In this document: positions 1 to 9,312 of the stretch, piece by piece
Layout of the letters: every line of letters begins with the position of its first letter
Numbering within the stretch: the stretch's first letter is position 1
Source: Klebsiella oxytoca NBRC 105695
GTDB taxonomy: Bacteria > Pseudomonadota > Gammaproteobacteria > Enterobacterales > Enterobacteriaceae
Length of the DNA: 64,000 nucleotides
Reading direction: 5' to 3'
Assembly: GCF_001598695.1 (NCBI RefSeq)
Contig: NZ_BCZK01000011.1
Coordinates: 124,001 to 188,000 of the forward strand
Notes under the pieces: model-generated
Database searches by the model: none
Told to the model about the DNA's origin: nothing
Seen by the model: the letters and a program-made list of their open reading frames with translations, nothing else
Position numbers and translations under genes: made by a program

Positions 1-1048
1 GGATAAGAAATTCACCCAGGAAGGCCAGATTGACTACCAGCTCGATATCATGAGCGCCGCCGTTGGCTGGTTTGGCGATACGCTGCTGACCAACGGCGCG
101 CTTTATCCGGAGCATGCCGCTCCTCGCGGCTGGCTGCGTTTGCGTCTGCTTAACGGCTGCAACGCGCGTTCTTTAAATTTCTCTACCAGCGATAAGCGGC
201 CCATGTACGTCGTGGCAAGCGATGGCGGTCTGCTTGCTGAGCCGGTAAAAGTTAACGAGCTGCCGGTGCTGATGGGGGAACGGTTTGAAGTGCTGGTGGA
301 TACGACGGACGGTAAACCCTTTGATCTGATAACGCTGCCGGTGAGTCAGATGGGTATGGCTATTACGCCATTCGATAAACCGCAGCCAGTATTACGCGTT
401 CAGCCGCTGACGATTCCGGCTTCCGGTAAGCTGCCGGATGTCCTTGCCGCCATGCCAGCGCTACCTTCCTTACAAGGGCTAACCCAGCGTACGCTGCAGC
501 TCTCTATGGATCCGATGCTTGATATGATGGGCATGCAGGCGCTGATGCAAAAATACGGCGATCAGGCGATGTCCGGAATGGACCACGGCGCGATGATGAA
601 CCATGGCGAGATGGGGAATATGAACACTATGAACCACGGCGACATGGAACATATGAATCATGGCGGCATGACGCAGATGAAGCACGGTAATAAGGATTTT
701 GATTTCCATAACGCTAACCGCATCAACGGGAAAGCATTTGATATGAATGTCCCCATATTTGCGGCGGCGAAAGGGCAGTATGAGCGGTGGGTGATTTCCG
801 GTAAGGGCGACATGATGCTGCATCCGTTTCATATCCACGGTACCCAGTTCCGTATTTTATCTGAAAACGGCAAGGCGCCTGCAGCGCATCGCAGCGGCTG
901 GAAAGACACCGTTCGGGTGGAAGGCGCAGTGAGTGAAGTACTGGTGAAATTTGACCATGATGCCCCGAAGGAGTTTGCCTATATGGCGCACTGCCATCTG
1001 CTGGAACATGAAGATACGGGAATGATGTTGGCCTTTACGACTGCCTGA
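1..1048 (+). CDS. cueO: Multicopper oxidase CueO, C-terminal part (5' truncated by window edge)
   Basis: The reading frame is open from base 2 and lacks the N-terminal domain, so only about two thirds of the protein is present. CueO is a periplasmic laccase-like enzyme that oxidises Cu(I) to Cu(II) and protects against copper. The fragment contains the closing copper-ligand motifs HPFHIHG and [13 protein letters not shown], which bind the type 1 and trinuclear copper centres. Between them is the methionine-rich insert typical of CueO, here with repeated NHG/M units (about 575-695) that supply extra Cu(I) sites. It matches E. coli CueO throughout. Expression is normally driven by CueR, but the promoter lies outside the window. 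The next plus-strand gene begins 125 bp downstream. Confidence 0.95.
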   Translation, partial: DKKFTQEGQIDYQLDIMSAAVGWFGDTLLTNGALYPEHAAPRGWLRLRLLNGCNARSLNFSTSDKRPMYVVASDGGLLAEPVKVNELPVLMGERFEVLVDTTDGKPFDLITLPVSQMGMAITPFDKPQPVLRVQPLTIPASGKLPDVLAAMPALPSLQGLTQRTLQLSMDPMLDMMGMQALMQKYGDQAMSGMDHGAMMNHGEMGNMNTMNHGDMEHMNHGGMTQMKHGNKDFDFHNANRINGKAFDMNVPIFAAAKGQYERWVISGKGDMMLHPFHIHGTQFRILSENGKAPAAHRSGWKDTVRVEGAVSEVLVKFDHDAPKEFAYMAHCHLLEHEDTGMMLAFTTA

Positions 1049-1066
1049 GGACGTTTCCTGCTCGTT

Positions 1067-1095
1067 CGCCCTGCGCGGCGGGCGGGCACTTTTCT
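1067..1095 (+). terminator. Possible terminator after cueO
   Basis: A short GC-rich inverted repeat (CGCCC ... GGGCG at 1067-1071 and 1080-1084) is followed by a modest T-rich run. It lies just behind the cueO stop. The stem is short, so the call is tentative. Confidence 0.35.
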
Positions 1096-1173
1096 TAAAG
1101 TCCTTACCGAGGGTGTTGATTTATAAAATCACGCATATACTGTCGCGATTGCTTAATAATCAACGAGGTTGAA

Positions 1174-1698
1174 ATGGATATTTACCGCAAAGTGATTGCC
1201 GCATCGCTGGCGCTATTTGTTACGCTTTCCGCACATGCCGGGATGACGATGGAACGTAAGGACATACCCGATTTAAAGCTTAGTGTTGAAATCCCCGAGG
1301 GGCTGACGCCAATGTCTGAAGAGATGGCAAAGCTCAAATACCCTTCCGAAAACCGTCCACAGGTCATTTATGGCGATGAGAAAGGCAAAGCATCGCTGGG
1401 GGTTACCGCAGGGCGCAATCCGTTACCAGCGGAGAAGCTCGATGCATTTAAAGAGATGATGCTTAAGATGCTGGAGAGTTTAAAACCGCAGGCCGAGGCC
1501 GTTACCGTTGATGGTCATAAGGGGTGGTTACTCACCTTCTATTCGCAGGCTGCGGATACTGAAATTCTCAATATGATGTTAATCACATCGCAGGATAATA
1601 AGGCGGTGCAGATGACGTTTAATATGACCAAAGATTTAGTTGAACAGTATCAGGAAGCGGCAAAAGCCTCTTTGCTTTCCCTGCAGTTCGCGAAGTAA
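1174..1698 (+). CDS. Small exported protein, DcrB/PsbP-like (unknown function)
   Basis: This encodes 174 residues with a clear signal peptide (cleavage after SAHA, about residue 22), so the product should be periplasmic. No lipobox is present. The mature protein has the order of DcrB-type (DUF1795) proteins: an opening strand with 'LSVEIPEGL', a central helix rich in Lys/Met/Leu, a 'VDGHKGWLL' segment resembling DcrB 'LKGHKMQQL', and a closing amphipathic helix. That resemblance is by eye and is inference. Start ATG follows an AGGTT element. The gene lies between cueO and gcd, where E. coli K-12 has no gene to my knowledge, and ends at a strong terminator. Function unknown. Confidence 0.8.
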   Translation: MDIYRKVIAASLALFVTLSAHAGMTMERKDIPDLKLSVEIPEGLTPMSEEMAKLKYPSENRPQVIYGDEKGKASLGVTAGRNPLPAEKLDAFKEMMLKMLESLKPQAEAVTVDGHKGWLLTFYSQAADTEILNMMLITSQDNKAVQMTFNMTKDLVEQYQEAAKASLLSLQFAK

Positions 1699-1713
1699 CT
1701 CTGGTCTCGACTG

Positions 1714-1742
1714 AAAAAAACGCCCGTAAAGGGCGTTTTTTT
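1714..1742. terminator. Bidirectional rho-independent terminator
   Basis: A seven-A run, the stem CGCCC-GTAAA-GGGCG and a seven-T run form a symmetric terminator between the convergent genes at 1174 and gcd. It can serve both strands. Confidence 0.9.
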
Positions 1743-1790
1743 ATTTCCTGTCTCTAAGACAAGGGAAGGGGCTCAGAAGGCAAAGCGGAA

Positions 1791-4181
1791 TTACTTCGCG
1801 TCGTCCGGCAGAGCGTAAGCGACGATATAGTCGCCCATCTTCGTGCCAAACGAACCGTGACCGCCCGCAGAGATGACAACGTACTGCTTGCCATTCACTT
1901 CATAGGTCATCGGCGTCGCCTGGCCGCCCGCCGGCAGACGGGCCTGCCATAATTTTTCACCGTTGCTCATATTGTACGCGCGCAGGTAGTTATCTGCGGT
2001 CGCGCCGATAAACAGCACATTGCCTGCCGTAGAAATAGGGCCGCCCAGCATCGGCATACCCATGGTGAACGGAAGTTTAATCGGCATCGGGAACGGCAGG
2101 CTATCCTGCGGGGTACCGATACGTTTTTTCCACACCACTTCGTTGGTTTTTAAATCCAGCGCGGAGATATAGCCCCAGGCCGGCTGTTTGCAAGGCAGAC
2201 CAAACGGTGACAGGAACGGGTTTAGCGTAACGCCGTAAGGAACGCCGTACTGTGGCTGAATACCGGCTTCAGTACCGGAACCTTTGGCGTCTTTCGGCTG
2301 TTCCATCGGGTTGCCGGGGCCGCGCGGGATCAGTTTTGACACAAACGGCAGCGCCATTGGGTTAGCAATCGCCACCTGGCGGTTCGGATCGACGGAGATA
2401 CCGCCCCATTCGAACATCCCCAGGTTACCCGGGAACACCAGAGTTCCTTGTTCTGACGGCGGGGTGAAGATGCCTTCATAGCGCAGCTGATGGAAGATAA
2501 CCCGGCACACCAGCTGGTCAAACATGGTGGCGCCCCACATATCCGCGCCGCTCAGGTCTTTTTTCGGGCGGAAGCTCAGATCGGAGAAAGGCTGAGTTTT
2601 TGAGACGTAGTCACCTTTCGCCGCCCCTTGCGGAACCGGTTTTTCCGGTGCCGGGACAACCAGCTCACCGTTACGGCGATCGAGGACAAAAATATTACCG
2701 GTTTTTGCCGGAGCGTAAATTACCGGTACGGTTTTACCGTTGACGTCGATGTCCGCCAGCGTCGGCTGCGACGGCATATCCATATCCCACAGATCGTGGT
2801 GCACGGTCTGGTAGCTCCACGCCAGTTTACCGGTGGTGGCGTTTAGCGCCACGATGGAGCTGGCATAGCGTTCCTGTTCTGGCGTACGGTTGCCGCCCCA
2901 GATATCCGGGGTGGTCACGCCCATAGGCAGGTAGACCAAATCCAGCTTCGCGTCATAGGCGGCTGGCGCCCAGGAGTTAGGTGAATTCAGTGTGAAATGA
3001 TGTTCATCACTCGGAATCGCGTTGGGATCTTTCGCACCCGGATCAAAGGCCCATAGCAGCTTACCGGTATTCACATCAAAGCCGCGGATAACGCCAGACG
3101 GCTCGCGGGTCGAGAAGTTATCGGTCACGGCGCCGGCGATAACGATCGTTTTATCAGTAATAATCGGCGGTGAAGTCGGTTCGTACATACCCGGCGTAGT
3201 GACAGGCATGTTGGTTTGCAGATTGAGAATGCCTTTATTAGCAAAGGATTCACACAGCTTACCGGTTTCGGCATTGATGGCGAACAGGCGGCCATCGTTG
3301 ACCGGTAGAATGATACGGCGCGGGCAGTCGGCAACCACATCTGCCGGCGCATTGTCCGCTCTGGCTTCATGATATGAAACGCCGCGGCAGGTCACGTGCT
3401 GGAAAGAGGGATCGGCGTTGAGCTGCGGATCGAAATGCCATTTTTCTTTACCGGTGGCCGCATCAAGCGCGAACAGGCGCTGGTGGGCAGTACACAGATA
3501 GAGCGTGTCGCCCACTTTAATCGGCGTAACTTCGTTGGTAATTTCGCCCGGATCGTTAGGCTGCTTGAGATCGCCCGTACGGAAGACCCAGGCTTCTTTC
3601 AGATTCTTCACGTTATCGGCGTTGATCTGCTTCAGCGGCGAGTAACGCTGTCCTTCCTGATTACGGCCATACGCCGACCAGTCGCCATCGGCAACGTCGG
3701 AAATAGGCGCTGCTGGCGTTGCATCCGCTCTCAGCGTACCGTTGACTTCCTGCGGGTCGTTGAAGCCGGCCCAGGTGAGGATGCCGCCGCTAATCAGCAG
3801 GGCGACGACCAGCCCGGCAACGGCGCCAGCGGAGGGAATCGGCAGGCGACGCCAGACAAAAGGAAGAATCAGCCAGATGCCGAAGAAGACCAGAATGTCG
3901 CTGCGTGGGGTCAGCGCCCAGAAGTCAAAACCAACCTCCCAGACGCCCCAAATCATCGTGGCAAGCAGCAGCGCGGCGTAAAGCCAAAGCGCAGAGCGCT
4001 TACCGCGGAACAGGAGGACGGTGACGCCCAGCATCACCAGACCTGCGATAGGGTAGTACCAGGAGCCGCCGAGGGCGACCAGCCAGGCTCCGCCCGCTAA
4101 AAGATAGAGGCCACAGAACGCTGCAAAAAGAGCCGTCAGCGTCACGAGTAGCCGTGATTGTTGAGATTTTGTTTCTGCCAT
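1791..4181 (-). CDS. gcd: Membrane-bound PQQ-dependent glucose dehydrogenase
   Basis: This 796-residue protein is the same length as E. coli Gcd. It oxidises D-glucose (and other aldoses) to gluconolactone on the periplasmic face and passes electrons to ubiquinone. Residues 1-140 form about five hydrophobic membrane segments (for example LYLLAGGAWLVALGG). The remainder is the eight-bladed quinoprotein propeller, with the HHDLWDMDMP motif holding the catalytic Asp and the C-terminal YVVISAGGHG segment. Klebsiella makes its own PQQ, so the enzyme can be active, unlike in E. coli, which needs added cofactor. Transcription diverges from hpt across a region with a perfect CRP palindrome. It ends at the terminator shared with the gene at 1174. 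Confidence 0.97.
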   Translation of the reverse strand: MAETKSQQSRLLVTLTALFAAFCGLYLLAGGAWLVALGGSWYYPIAGLVMLGVTVLLFRGKRSALWLYAALLLATMIWGVWEVGFDFWALTPRSDILVFFGIWLILPFVWRRLPIPSAGAVAGLVVALLISGGILTWAGFNDPQEVNGTLRADATPAAPISDVADGDWSAYGRNQEGQRYSPLKQINADNVKNLKEAWVFRTGDLKQPNDPGEITNEVTPIKVGDTLYLCTAHQRLFALDAATGKEKWHFDPQLNADPSFQHVTCRGVSYHEARADNAPADVVADCPRRIILPVNDGRLFAINAETGKLCESFANKGILNLQTNMPVTTPGMYEPTSPPIITDKTIVIAGAVTDNFSTREPSGVIRGFDVNTGKLLWAFDPGAKDPNAIPSDEHHFTLNSPNSWAPAAYDAKLDLVYLPMGVTTPDIWGGNRTPEQERYASSIVALNATTGKLAWSYQTVHHDLWDMDMPSQPTLADIDVNGKTVPVIYAPAKTGNIFVLDRRNGELVVPAPEKPVPQGAAKGDYVSKTQPFSDLSFRPKKDLSGADMWGATMFDQLVCRVIFHQLRYEGIFTPPSEQGTLVFPGNLGMFEWGGISVDPNRQVAIANPMALPFVSKLIPRGPGNPMEQPKDAKGSGTEAGIQPQYGVPYGVTLNPFLSPFGLPCKQPAWGYISALDLKTNEVVWKKRIGTPQDSLPFPMPIKLPFTMGMPMLGGPISTAGNVLFIGATADNYLRAYNMSNGEKLWQARLPAGGQATPMTYEVNGKQYVVISAGGHGSFGTKMGDYIVAYALPDDAK

Positions 4182-4241
4182 AGAAAGACACTCGTTTGAT
4201 TGTTAATTTTTTACCTGCAATTAATTATAGGATTTAACAAG

Positions 4242-4257
4242 TGTGATCGGAATCACA
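4242..4257. promoter_or_regulatory. CRP-binding site between gcd and hpt
   Basis: TGTGA-TCGGAA-TCACA is an exact match to both half-sites of the CRP consensus with the correct 6-bp spacer. It lies about 60 bp upstream of the gcd start and 128 bp upstream of the hpt start. In E. coli gcd is under negative cAMP-CRP control, which fits this position; binding here is inferred. Confidence 0.8.
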
Positions 4258-4384
4258 AAATGGGCTTTATTAATCACTGCATCGCATATTTCTTTTTGCT
4301 GGTATACTGCGTGGCTTGCCGGTCAACGTCGGTGCAATCGCAGCGGCATTGATGATTTACATTAAGAATCAAATGGTTAGTTTT

Positions 4385-4921
4385 ATGAAACATACTGTAG
4401 AAGTGATGATCCCGGAAACTGAGATCAAAGCCCGTATTGCTGAGCTCGGTCGTCAAATTAATGAACATTACCAGGATAGCGGCAGCGAAATGGTGCTGGT
4501 GGGGCTATTGCGCGGTTCATTTATGTTTATGGCCGACCTGTGCCGTGAAGTTCAGGTACCCCATGAAGTCGATTTCATGACCGCATCCAGCTACGGCAGC
4601 GGCATGTCCACCACCCGCGACGTCAAAATCCTCAAAGATCTGGATGAAGACATCCGCGGTAAAGATGTGCTGATCGTGGAAGACATCATTGACTCCGGCA
4701 ACACACTGTCAAAAGTGCGTGAAATTCTTAGCCTACGTGAACCTAAATCCCTGGCGATTTGTACCCTGCTCGATAAGCCAAGCCGTCGTGAAGTTAACGT
4801 GCCGGTAGAGTTCGTCGGTTTTGCGATCCCGGATGAATTCGTCGTGGGCTACGGCATTGACTATGCTCAGCGCTACCGTCACCTGCCCTATATCGGCAAA
4901 GTGACCCTGCTCGACGAATAA
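4385..4921 (+). CDS. hpt: Hypoxanthine phosphoribosyltransferase
   Basis: This purine-salvage enzyme converts hypoxanthine (and less well guanine) plus PRPP to IMP/GMP in the cytoplasm. The start chosen at MKHTVEV gives 178 residues, identical in length to E. coli Hpt; an upstream in-frame ATG at 4316 would add 23 residues not seen in the family. The PRPP-binding signature [14 protein letters not shown] (about residues 99-112) and the substrate loop [12 protein letters not shown] are intact. The ribosome site is weak. It is divergent from gcd and convergent with can, from which an inverted repeat separates it. Confidence 0.97.
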   Translation: MKHTVEVMIPETEIKARIAELGRQINEHYQDSGSEMVLVGLLRGSFMFMADLCREVQVPHEVDFMTASSYGSGMSTTRDVKILKDLDEDIRGKDVLIVEDIIDSGNTLSKVREILSLREPKSLAICTLLDKPSRREVNVPVEFVGFAIPDEFVVGYGIDYAQRYRHLPYIGKVTLLDE

Positions 4922-4932
4922 AGCGGATTATC

Positions 4933-4952
4933 TATCCCGGCGGCCCGGGATA
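4933..4952. terminator. Inverted repeat between hpt and can
   Basis: TATCCCGG and CCGGGATA form a perfect 8-bp stem with a 4-nt loop, between convergent genes. There is no clear T run on either strand, so it may be a weak terminator or only a stabilising hairpin. Confidence 0.4.
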
Positions 4953-4974
4953 ATAATTAAGAGGAGCGCGTGAA

Positions 4975-5637
4975 TTACTTGTGATTGACGTGCTTGCTTT
5001 TAAGGTTGGAAATACCCTGGCGATAGCGCTGTTCCAGCGTTTCGCGGCTGACGGCGGTCACGTCAAGGTCGCGTAACATGCCGTCGTGAATGCCGTAAGC
5101 CCAGCCGTGGATGGTCACTTTCTGTCCGCGCTTCCACGCCGACTGCATAATCGTTGAGTGACCCAGGTTGTAAACCTGCTCCATCACATTCAATTCACAC
5201 AGCGTATCAAGGCGACGCTCTTCGGGCATCTCACCCAGTAATGAGCTGTGCTTAAACCAGATATCGCGGATATGCAGCAGCCAGTTGTCGATCAGGCCAA
5301 GCTCGGTATTTTCAATTGCCGCCTGCACGCCGCCGCAGCCGTAGTGGCCGCAGATGATGATGTGCTCGACTTCCAGTACATCAACCGCGTACTGCACCAC
5401 GGAAAGACAGTTCAGGTCGGTATGAATCACCAGGTTTGCAACGTTACGGTGTACAAACAGCTCGCCGGGTTCCAGGCCGGTCAAACGTTCGGCGGGGACG
5501 CGGCTATCGGAACATCCAATCCACAGAAAGCGCGGTTTTTGCGCTTGTGCCAGCTTCTCAAAGAAACCGGGGTCTTCCTCCACCAGCATTTTTGACCATA
5601 GTGCATTGTTGCTGATGAGTGTATCTATATCGTTCAT
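4975..5637 (-). CDS. can: Beta-class carbonic anhydrase Can
   Basis: A 220-residue cytoplasmic zinc enzyme interconverting CO2 and bicarbonate, essential for growth in air in E. coli. The zinc and catalytic residues are visible: IGCSDSRVP (Cys42, Asp44, Arg46) and CGHYGCGG (His98, Cys101). Length and sequence match E. coli Can throughout. It is transcribed away from yadG and converges on hpt. Confidence 0.98.
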   Translation of the reverse strand: MNDIDTLISNNALWSKMLVEEDPGFFEKLAQAQKPRFLWIGCSDSRVPAERLTGLEPGELFVHRNVANLVIHTDLNCLSVVQYAVDVLEVEHIIICGHYGCGGVQAAIENTELGLIDNWLLHIRDIWFKHSSLLGEMPEERRLDTLCELNVMEQVYNLGHSTIMQSAWKRGQKVTIHGWAYGIHDGMLRDLDVTAVSRETLEQRYRQGISNLKSKHVNHK

Positions 5638-5744
5638 GGATGTTTACGGGCCTGTAACCAAGTAAGTGCGTTGCGCTAATATAGGGTAACCTCACATTTT
5701 TTAAAACAACCCATCGCGTGTCGCGACACGAGAAGAGACCTTTA

Positions 5745-6671
5745 ATGACCATTGCTCTGGAACTAAAACAGCTCAAGAAAACCTACCCCGGTGGAGTTCA
5801 GGCGCTGCGCGGAATCGATCTGCAGGTCGAAGCGGGCGATTTTTACGCGCTCCTGGGGCCTAACGGCGCGGGGAAATCGACCACTATCGGCATCATCAGT
5901 TCGCTGGTAAATAAAACCTCCGGCGAGGTGAATGTTTTTGGCTACGATCTGCAAAAGGATGTGGTGAACGCCAAACGCCAGCTCGGTCTGGTGCCGCAGG
6001 AGTTCAACTTCAACCCGTTTGAAACCGTGCAGCAGATTGTGGTCAACCAGGCGGGCTACTATGGCGTTGAGCGCAAAGAAGCGATTGTCCGCAGTGAAAA
6101 GTACCTCAAACAGCTCGACCTATGGGAAAAGCGCAACGAGCGCGCGCGGATGCTCTCCGGCGGCATGAAGCGCCGCCTGATGATCGCCCGCGCGTTGATG
6201 CATGAACCGAAGCTGCTGATCCTCGATGAGCCCACGGCGGGAGTGGATATTGAGCTTCGTCGCTCGATGTGGGGATTTTTGAAAGATCTCAACGATAAAG
6301 GCACGACGATTATCCTGACTACCCACTATCTGGAAGAGGCCGAAATGCTGTGCCGCAATATCGGCATTATTCAGCGCGGCGAGCTGGTGGAAAACACATC
6401 GATGAAAGCGCTGCTGGCCAAGCTGAAATCAGAAACTTTTATTCTCGACCTGGCTCCCAAAAGCCCGCTGCCGGTGCTGGAAGGCTATCAGTATCGTCTG
6501 GTCGATACGTCGACTCTGGAGGTAGAAGTGCTGCGCGAGCAGGGGATTAACAGCGTGTTCACTCAGCTGAGCGCGCAGGGAATACAGGTATTAAGTATGC
6601 GTAACAAAGCAAACCGGCTTGAAGAGCTGTTTGTCACGCTGGTGCATGACCGGAAAGGAGAATCAGCATGA
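5745..6671 (+). CDS. yadG: ABC transporter ATP-binding protein YadG
   Basis: This 308-residue ATPase pairs with YadH to form an ABC-2 type exporter of unknown substrate at the inner membrane. Walker A (GPNGAGKST), the signature motif (LSGGMKRR), Walker B (LLILDEPTAG) and the switch histidine (TTHYLEEAE) are all present. The start at MTIALEL is chosen because it follows AAGAGA and matches the E. coli length; an ATG nine codons upstream is less likely. The stop overlaps the yadH start by 4 bp (ATGA), indicating translational coupling. Confidence 0.95.
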   Translation: MTIALELKQLKKTYPGGVQALRGIDLQVEAGDFYALLGPNGAGKSTTIGIISSLVNKTSGEVNVFGYDLQKDVVNAKRQLGLVPQEFNFNPFETVQQIVVNQAGYYGVERKEAIVRSEKYLKQLDLWEKRNERARMLSGGMKRRLMIARALMHEPKLLILDEPTAGVDIELRRSMWGFLKDLNDKGTTIILTTHYLEEAEMLCRNIGIIQRGELVENTSMKALLAKLKSETFILDLAPKSPLPVLEGYQYRLVDTSTLEVEVLREQGINSVFTQLSAQGIQVLSMRNKANRLEELFVTLVHDRKGESA

Positions 6672-7438
6672 TGCAGCTTTATTGGGTCGCGCTGAAAAGC
6701 ATCTGGACCAAAGAGATCCATCGGTTTATGCGTATCTGGGTCCAGACGCTGGTGCCGCCGGTGATAACCATGACCCTCTACTTTGTCATTTTTGGCAATC
6801 TGATCGGTTCGCGCATCGGTGAGATGCACGGTTTTACCTATATGCAATTTATCGTGCCGGGTCTGATCATGATGGCGGTGATCACCAACGCCTATGCCAA
6901 CGTGGCGTCCTCTTTCTTCAGCGCCAAATTCCAGCGCAATATTGAAGAACTGCTGGTCGCGCCGGTCCCCACGCACGTGGTGATCGCCGGCTATGTGGGC
7001 GGCGGAGTTGCCCGCGGTCTGTGCGTCGGGATTCTGGTGACGGCGATTTCGCTATTTTTCGTTCCGTTCCAGGTCCACTCGTGGGTATTTGTCGCTCTGA
7101 CCCTGATACTGACCGCCGTGCTATTCTCGCTGGCCGGCCTGCTGAACGCGGTGTTTGCTAAAACCTTTGACGATATCAGCCTTATTCCGACCTTCGTGCT
7201 GACGCCGTTGACCTACCTTGGCGGGGTTTTTTATTCCCTGACCCTGCTGCCGCCCTTCTGGCAAGGGCTGTCGCATCTCAATCCGATCGTCTATATGATC
7301 AGCGGCTTCCGCTACGGCTTCCTCGGAATTAACGATGTTCCGCTGGCGACGACCTTCGGCGTGCTGGTCGTGTTTATCGTCGCGTTTTATCTCCTGTGCT
7401 GGTATCTGATCCAGCGCGGACGCGGGCTGCGCAGCTAA
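6668..7438 (+). CDS. yadH: ABC-2 type permease YadH
   Basis: A 256-residue inner-membrane protein with about six hydrophobic segments and the ABC-2 permease pattern (FIVPGLIMMAVITNAYAN, LTPLTYLGGVFY). It is the membrane partner of YadG. The substrate is unknown; drug or polyketide-like export is often suggested for the family. The length equals E. coli YadH. A long hairpin lies directly after the stop. Confidence 0.95.
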   Translation: MMQLYWVALKSIWTKEIHRFMRIWVQTLVPPVITMTLYFVIFGNLIGSRIGEMHGFTYMQFIVPGLIMMAVITNAYANVASSFFSAKFQRNIEELLVAPVPTHVVIAGYVGGGVARGLCVGILVTAISLFFVPFQVHSWVFVALTLILTAVLFSLAGLLNAVFAKTFDDISLIPTFVLTPLTYLGGVFYSLTLLPPFWQGLSHLNPIVYMISGFRYGFLGINDVPLATTFGVLVVFIVAFYLLCWYLIQRGRGLRS

Positions 7439-7450
7439 TTTAACCACCGA

Positions 7451-7483
7451 TGGCGCTTTGCTGCTCACTGAGGCAAAGCGCCA
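7451..7483 (+). terminator. Hairpin after yadH
   Basis: TGGCGCTTTGC and GCAAAGCGCCA form a perfect 11-bp stem with an 11-nt loop. There is no T run, so it may act as an attenuator or 3'-end stabiliser rather than a classical terminator. Confidence 0.45.
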
Positions 7484-7558
7484 GCCAACAATTTGATTGC
7501 CATCACCGATATTCATCACTTGCCTTGCTAAATTGTTTGCCTGCTAAGGAGGTAGGCG

Positions 7559-7999
7559 ATGTTAGGTTGGGTGATTACCTGCCATGATGAACTGGCGCAG
7601 GAGATGCTGGATCGTCTGGAGAAAAAGTTTGGGCCGTTGACGCAGTGCCGGGCGGTCAACTACTGGCGCAATCTCAGCAGCAATATGCTGAGCCGTATGA
7701 TGTGCGATGCGCTACATGAGACGGACAGCGGCGAAGGCGTTATTTTCCTGACCGATAAATCCGGCGCGGCGCCTTATCGCGTGGCGGCGCTGATGAGCCA
7801 TAAGCACACCCACTGTGAAGTGATTTCCGGGATCGACTATTCATTACTGGAAAGTATGTATTTGCTGCGCCAGAACCTGAGCAGCGAAGCCTTCCGACAC
7901 GCCATTGTCAGCGCCGGAGGCCCGGCGGTGAGCAGTCTCTGGCATCAGCAGCAAAAGAATCCACCCTTCCGGCTGCTGCATGAGCCGTACGGGAATTAA
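7559..7999 (+). CDS. yadI: PTS mannose-family EIIA component YadI
   Basis: A 146-residue cytoplasmic protein resembling the IIA domain of mannose-family phosphotransferase systems. The phosphoryl-accepting histidine is expected at His9 in 'WVITCHDE'. No IIB, IIC or IID gene is adjacent, so it is an orphan EIIA whose partner is not evident; the same holds in E. coli. A strong Shine-Dalgarno sequence (AAGGAGGT) precedes the ATG. Confidence 0.9.
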   Translation: MLGWVITCHDELAQEMLDRLEKKFGPLTQCRAVNYWRNLSSNMLSRMMCDALHETDSGEGVIFLTDKSGAAPYRVAALMSHKHTHCEVISGIDYSLLESMYLLRQNLSSEAFRHAIVSAGGPAVSSLWHQQQKNPPFRLLHEPYGN

Positions 8000-8056
8000 G
8001 CATTGGTATTGATCGCGCTTTTGTTACAATGACGGCAGTTTTTGTCTACCGGTTCA

Positions 8057-9310
8057 ATGCGCATGCTTGCCCGAATGTTTGTTTTACTCCTTCTGCTTAC
8101 GGCGTGCAGCGCTTCCGCCAGCCTGTTAAGCCAGCAGGACACCCCCGCGCGCTATATGCAAACGACCGAAGATGCGGATATCTGGGCGCAGGTTGGCAAC
8201 CAGGTGGTGAGCGTCGGCAACGTACGGGCAGGGCAAATACTGGCGGTAGTGCCGACCGCAGCCGATTACTACGAGTTTAATTTTGGCTTTGCGACCGGCT
8301 TTATCGATAAAGGCCACCTAGGGCCAGTGCAGGGCAAGCAGCGGGTTGAGGATAGCCTCGGCGACCTGCATAAGCCTCTGAGCAACCAGAATCTCATTAC
8401 CTGGAAAGATACGCCCGTCTATGATGGCCCCTCCGCTGGCAGCGCGCCGTTCGGCACCCTGGCGAATAATTTGCGCTATCCGATTATCAGCAAGCTCCGG
8501 GATCGGTTGAATCAAACCTGGTTTCAGATACGCATCGGTAACCGCCTGGCGTGGGTGAGCAGTCTGGATGCGCAGGAAGATAACGGCATCCCCATACTCA
8601 CTTATCACCATATTCTGCGTGACGAAGAAAACACCCGGTTTCGTCATACCTCGACCACGACTTCCGTTCGCGCCTTCAGCAACCAGATGACCTGGCTACG
8701 CGACCAGGGCTATGCCACGCTGAGCATGTATCAACTGGAAGGTTATCTGCGTAATAAAGTGAATCTTCCGGCGCGTTCGGTGGTGATCACTTTTGACGAT
8801 GGTCTGAAATCGGTCAACCGCTATGCGTACCCGATTCTTAAGCAATATGGCTTTCACGCTACGGCTTTTATTATTTCATCGCGCATCAAGCGCCATCCCC
8901 AGAAATGGGCGCCGAACTCGCTGCAGTTTATGAGCATTTCCGAGTTAAAACAGATTCAGGATGTCTTCGACGTGCAGTCGCATACCCATTTCCTGCATCG
9001 GGTTGATGCCCGGCGTCATCCGATTCTGCTCAGCCGCAGCTATCACAATATTCTGTTTGATTTTGAACACTCGCGGCGGGCGCTGGCGCAGTTTAATCCC
9101 CACGTGCTCTATCTTTCTTATCCGTTTGGCGGCTATAACGCTAAGGCGGTTCAGGCGGCGAACGACGCCGGTTTTCATCTGGCGGTGACTACCGTGAGAG
9201 GTAAGGTAAAGCCGGGCGACAATCCGTTCTTATTAAAAAGGCTATATATTCTCAGAACGGATTCGCTGGAGACGATGTCGCGGCTGATTAGCAATCAGCC
9301 GCAGGGGTAA
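8057..9310 (+). CDS. yadE: Polysaccharide deacetylase-family lipoprotein YadE
   Basis: The product has a signal sequence ending in a lipobox (LLTAC), so it is probably a lipoprotein; E. coli YadE is its counterpart. The C-terminal half is a NodB-type polysaccharide deacetylase domain: [11 protein letters not shown] (catalytic Asp and metal Asp) and SHTHFLHR (metal histidines). The N-terminal half has an SH3-like look ([26 protein letters not shown]), which is inference. The ATG at 8057 is preferred over an upstream TTG (8042) and a second ATG two codons on. The substrate is unknown, perhaps a cell-surface glycan. It converges on the fimbrial operon with a 2-bp gap. Confidence 0.88.
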   Translation: MRMLARMFVLLLLLTACSASASLLSQQDTPARYMQTTEDADIWAQVGNQVVSVGNVRAGQILAVVPTAADYYEFNFGFATGFIDKGHLGPVQGKQRVEDSLGDLHKPLSNQNLITWKDTPVYDGPSAGSAPFGTLANNLRYPIISKLRDRLNQTWFQIRIGNRLAWVSSLDAQEDNGIPILTYHHILRDEENTRFRHTSTTTSVRAFSNQMTWLRDQGYATLSMYQLEGYLRNKVNLPARSVVITFDDGLKSVNRYAYPILKQYGFHATAFIISSRIKRHPQKWAPNSLQFMSISELKQIQDVFDVQSHTHFLHRVDARRHPILLSRSYHNILFDFEHSRRALAQFNPHVLYLSYPFGGYNAKAVQAANDAGFHLAVTTVRGKVKPGDNPFLLKRLYILRTDSLETMSRLISNQPQG

Positions 9311-9312
9311 TC

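Noticed and set aside
3396-4100. 234-codon open frame on the plus strand opposite gcd
   Set aside because: It lies wholly antisense to the well-conserved gcd gene, has no ribosome site, and its low-complexity translation matches no family I know.
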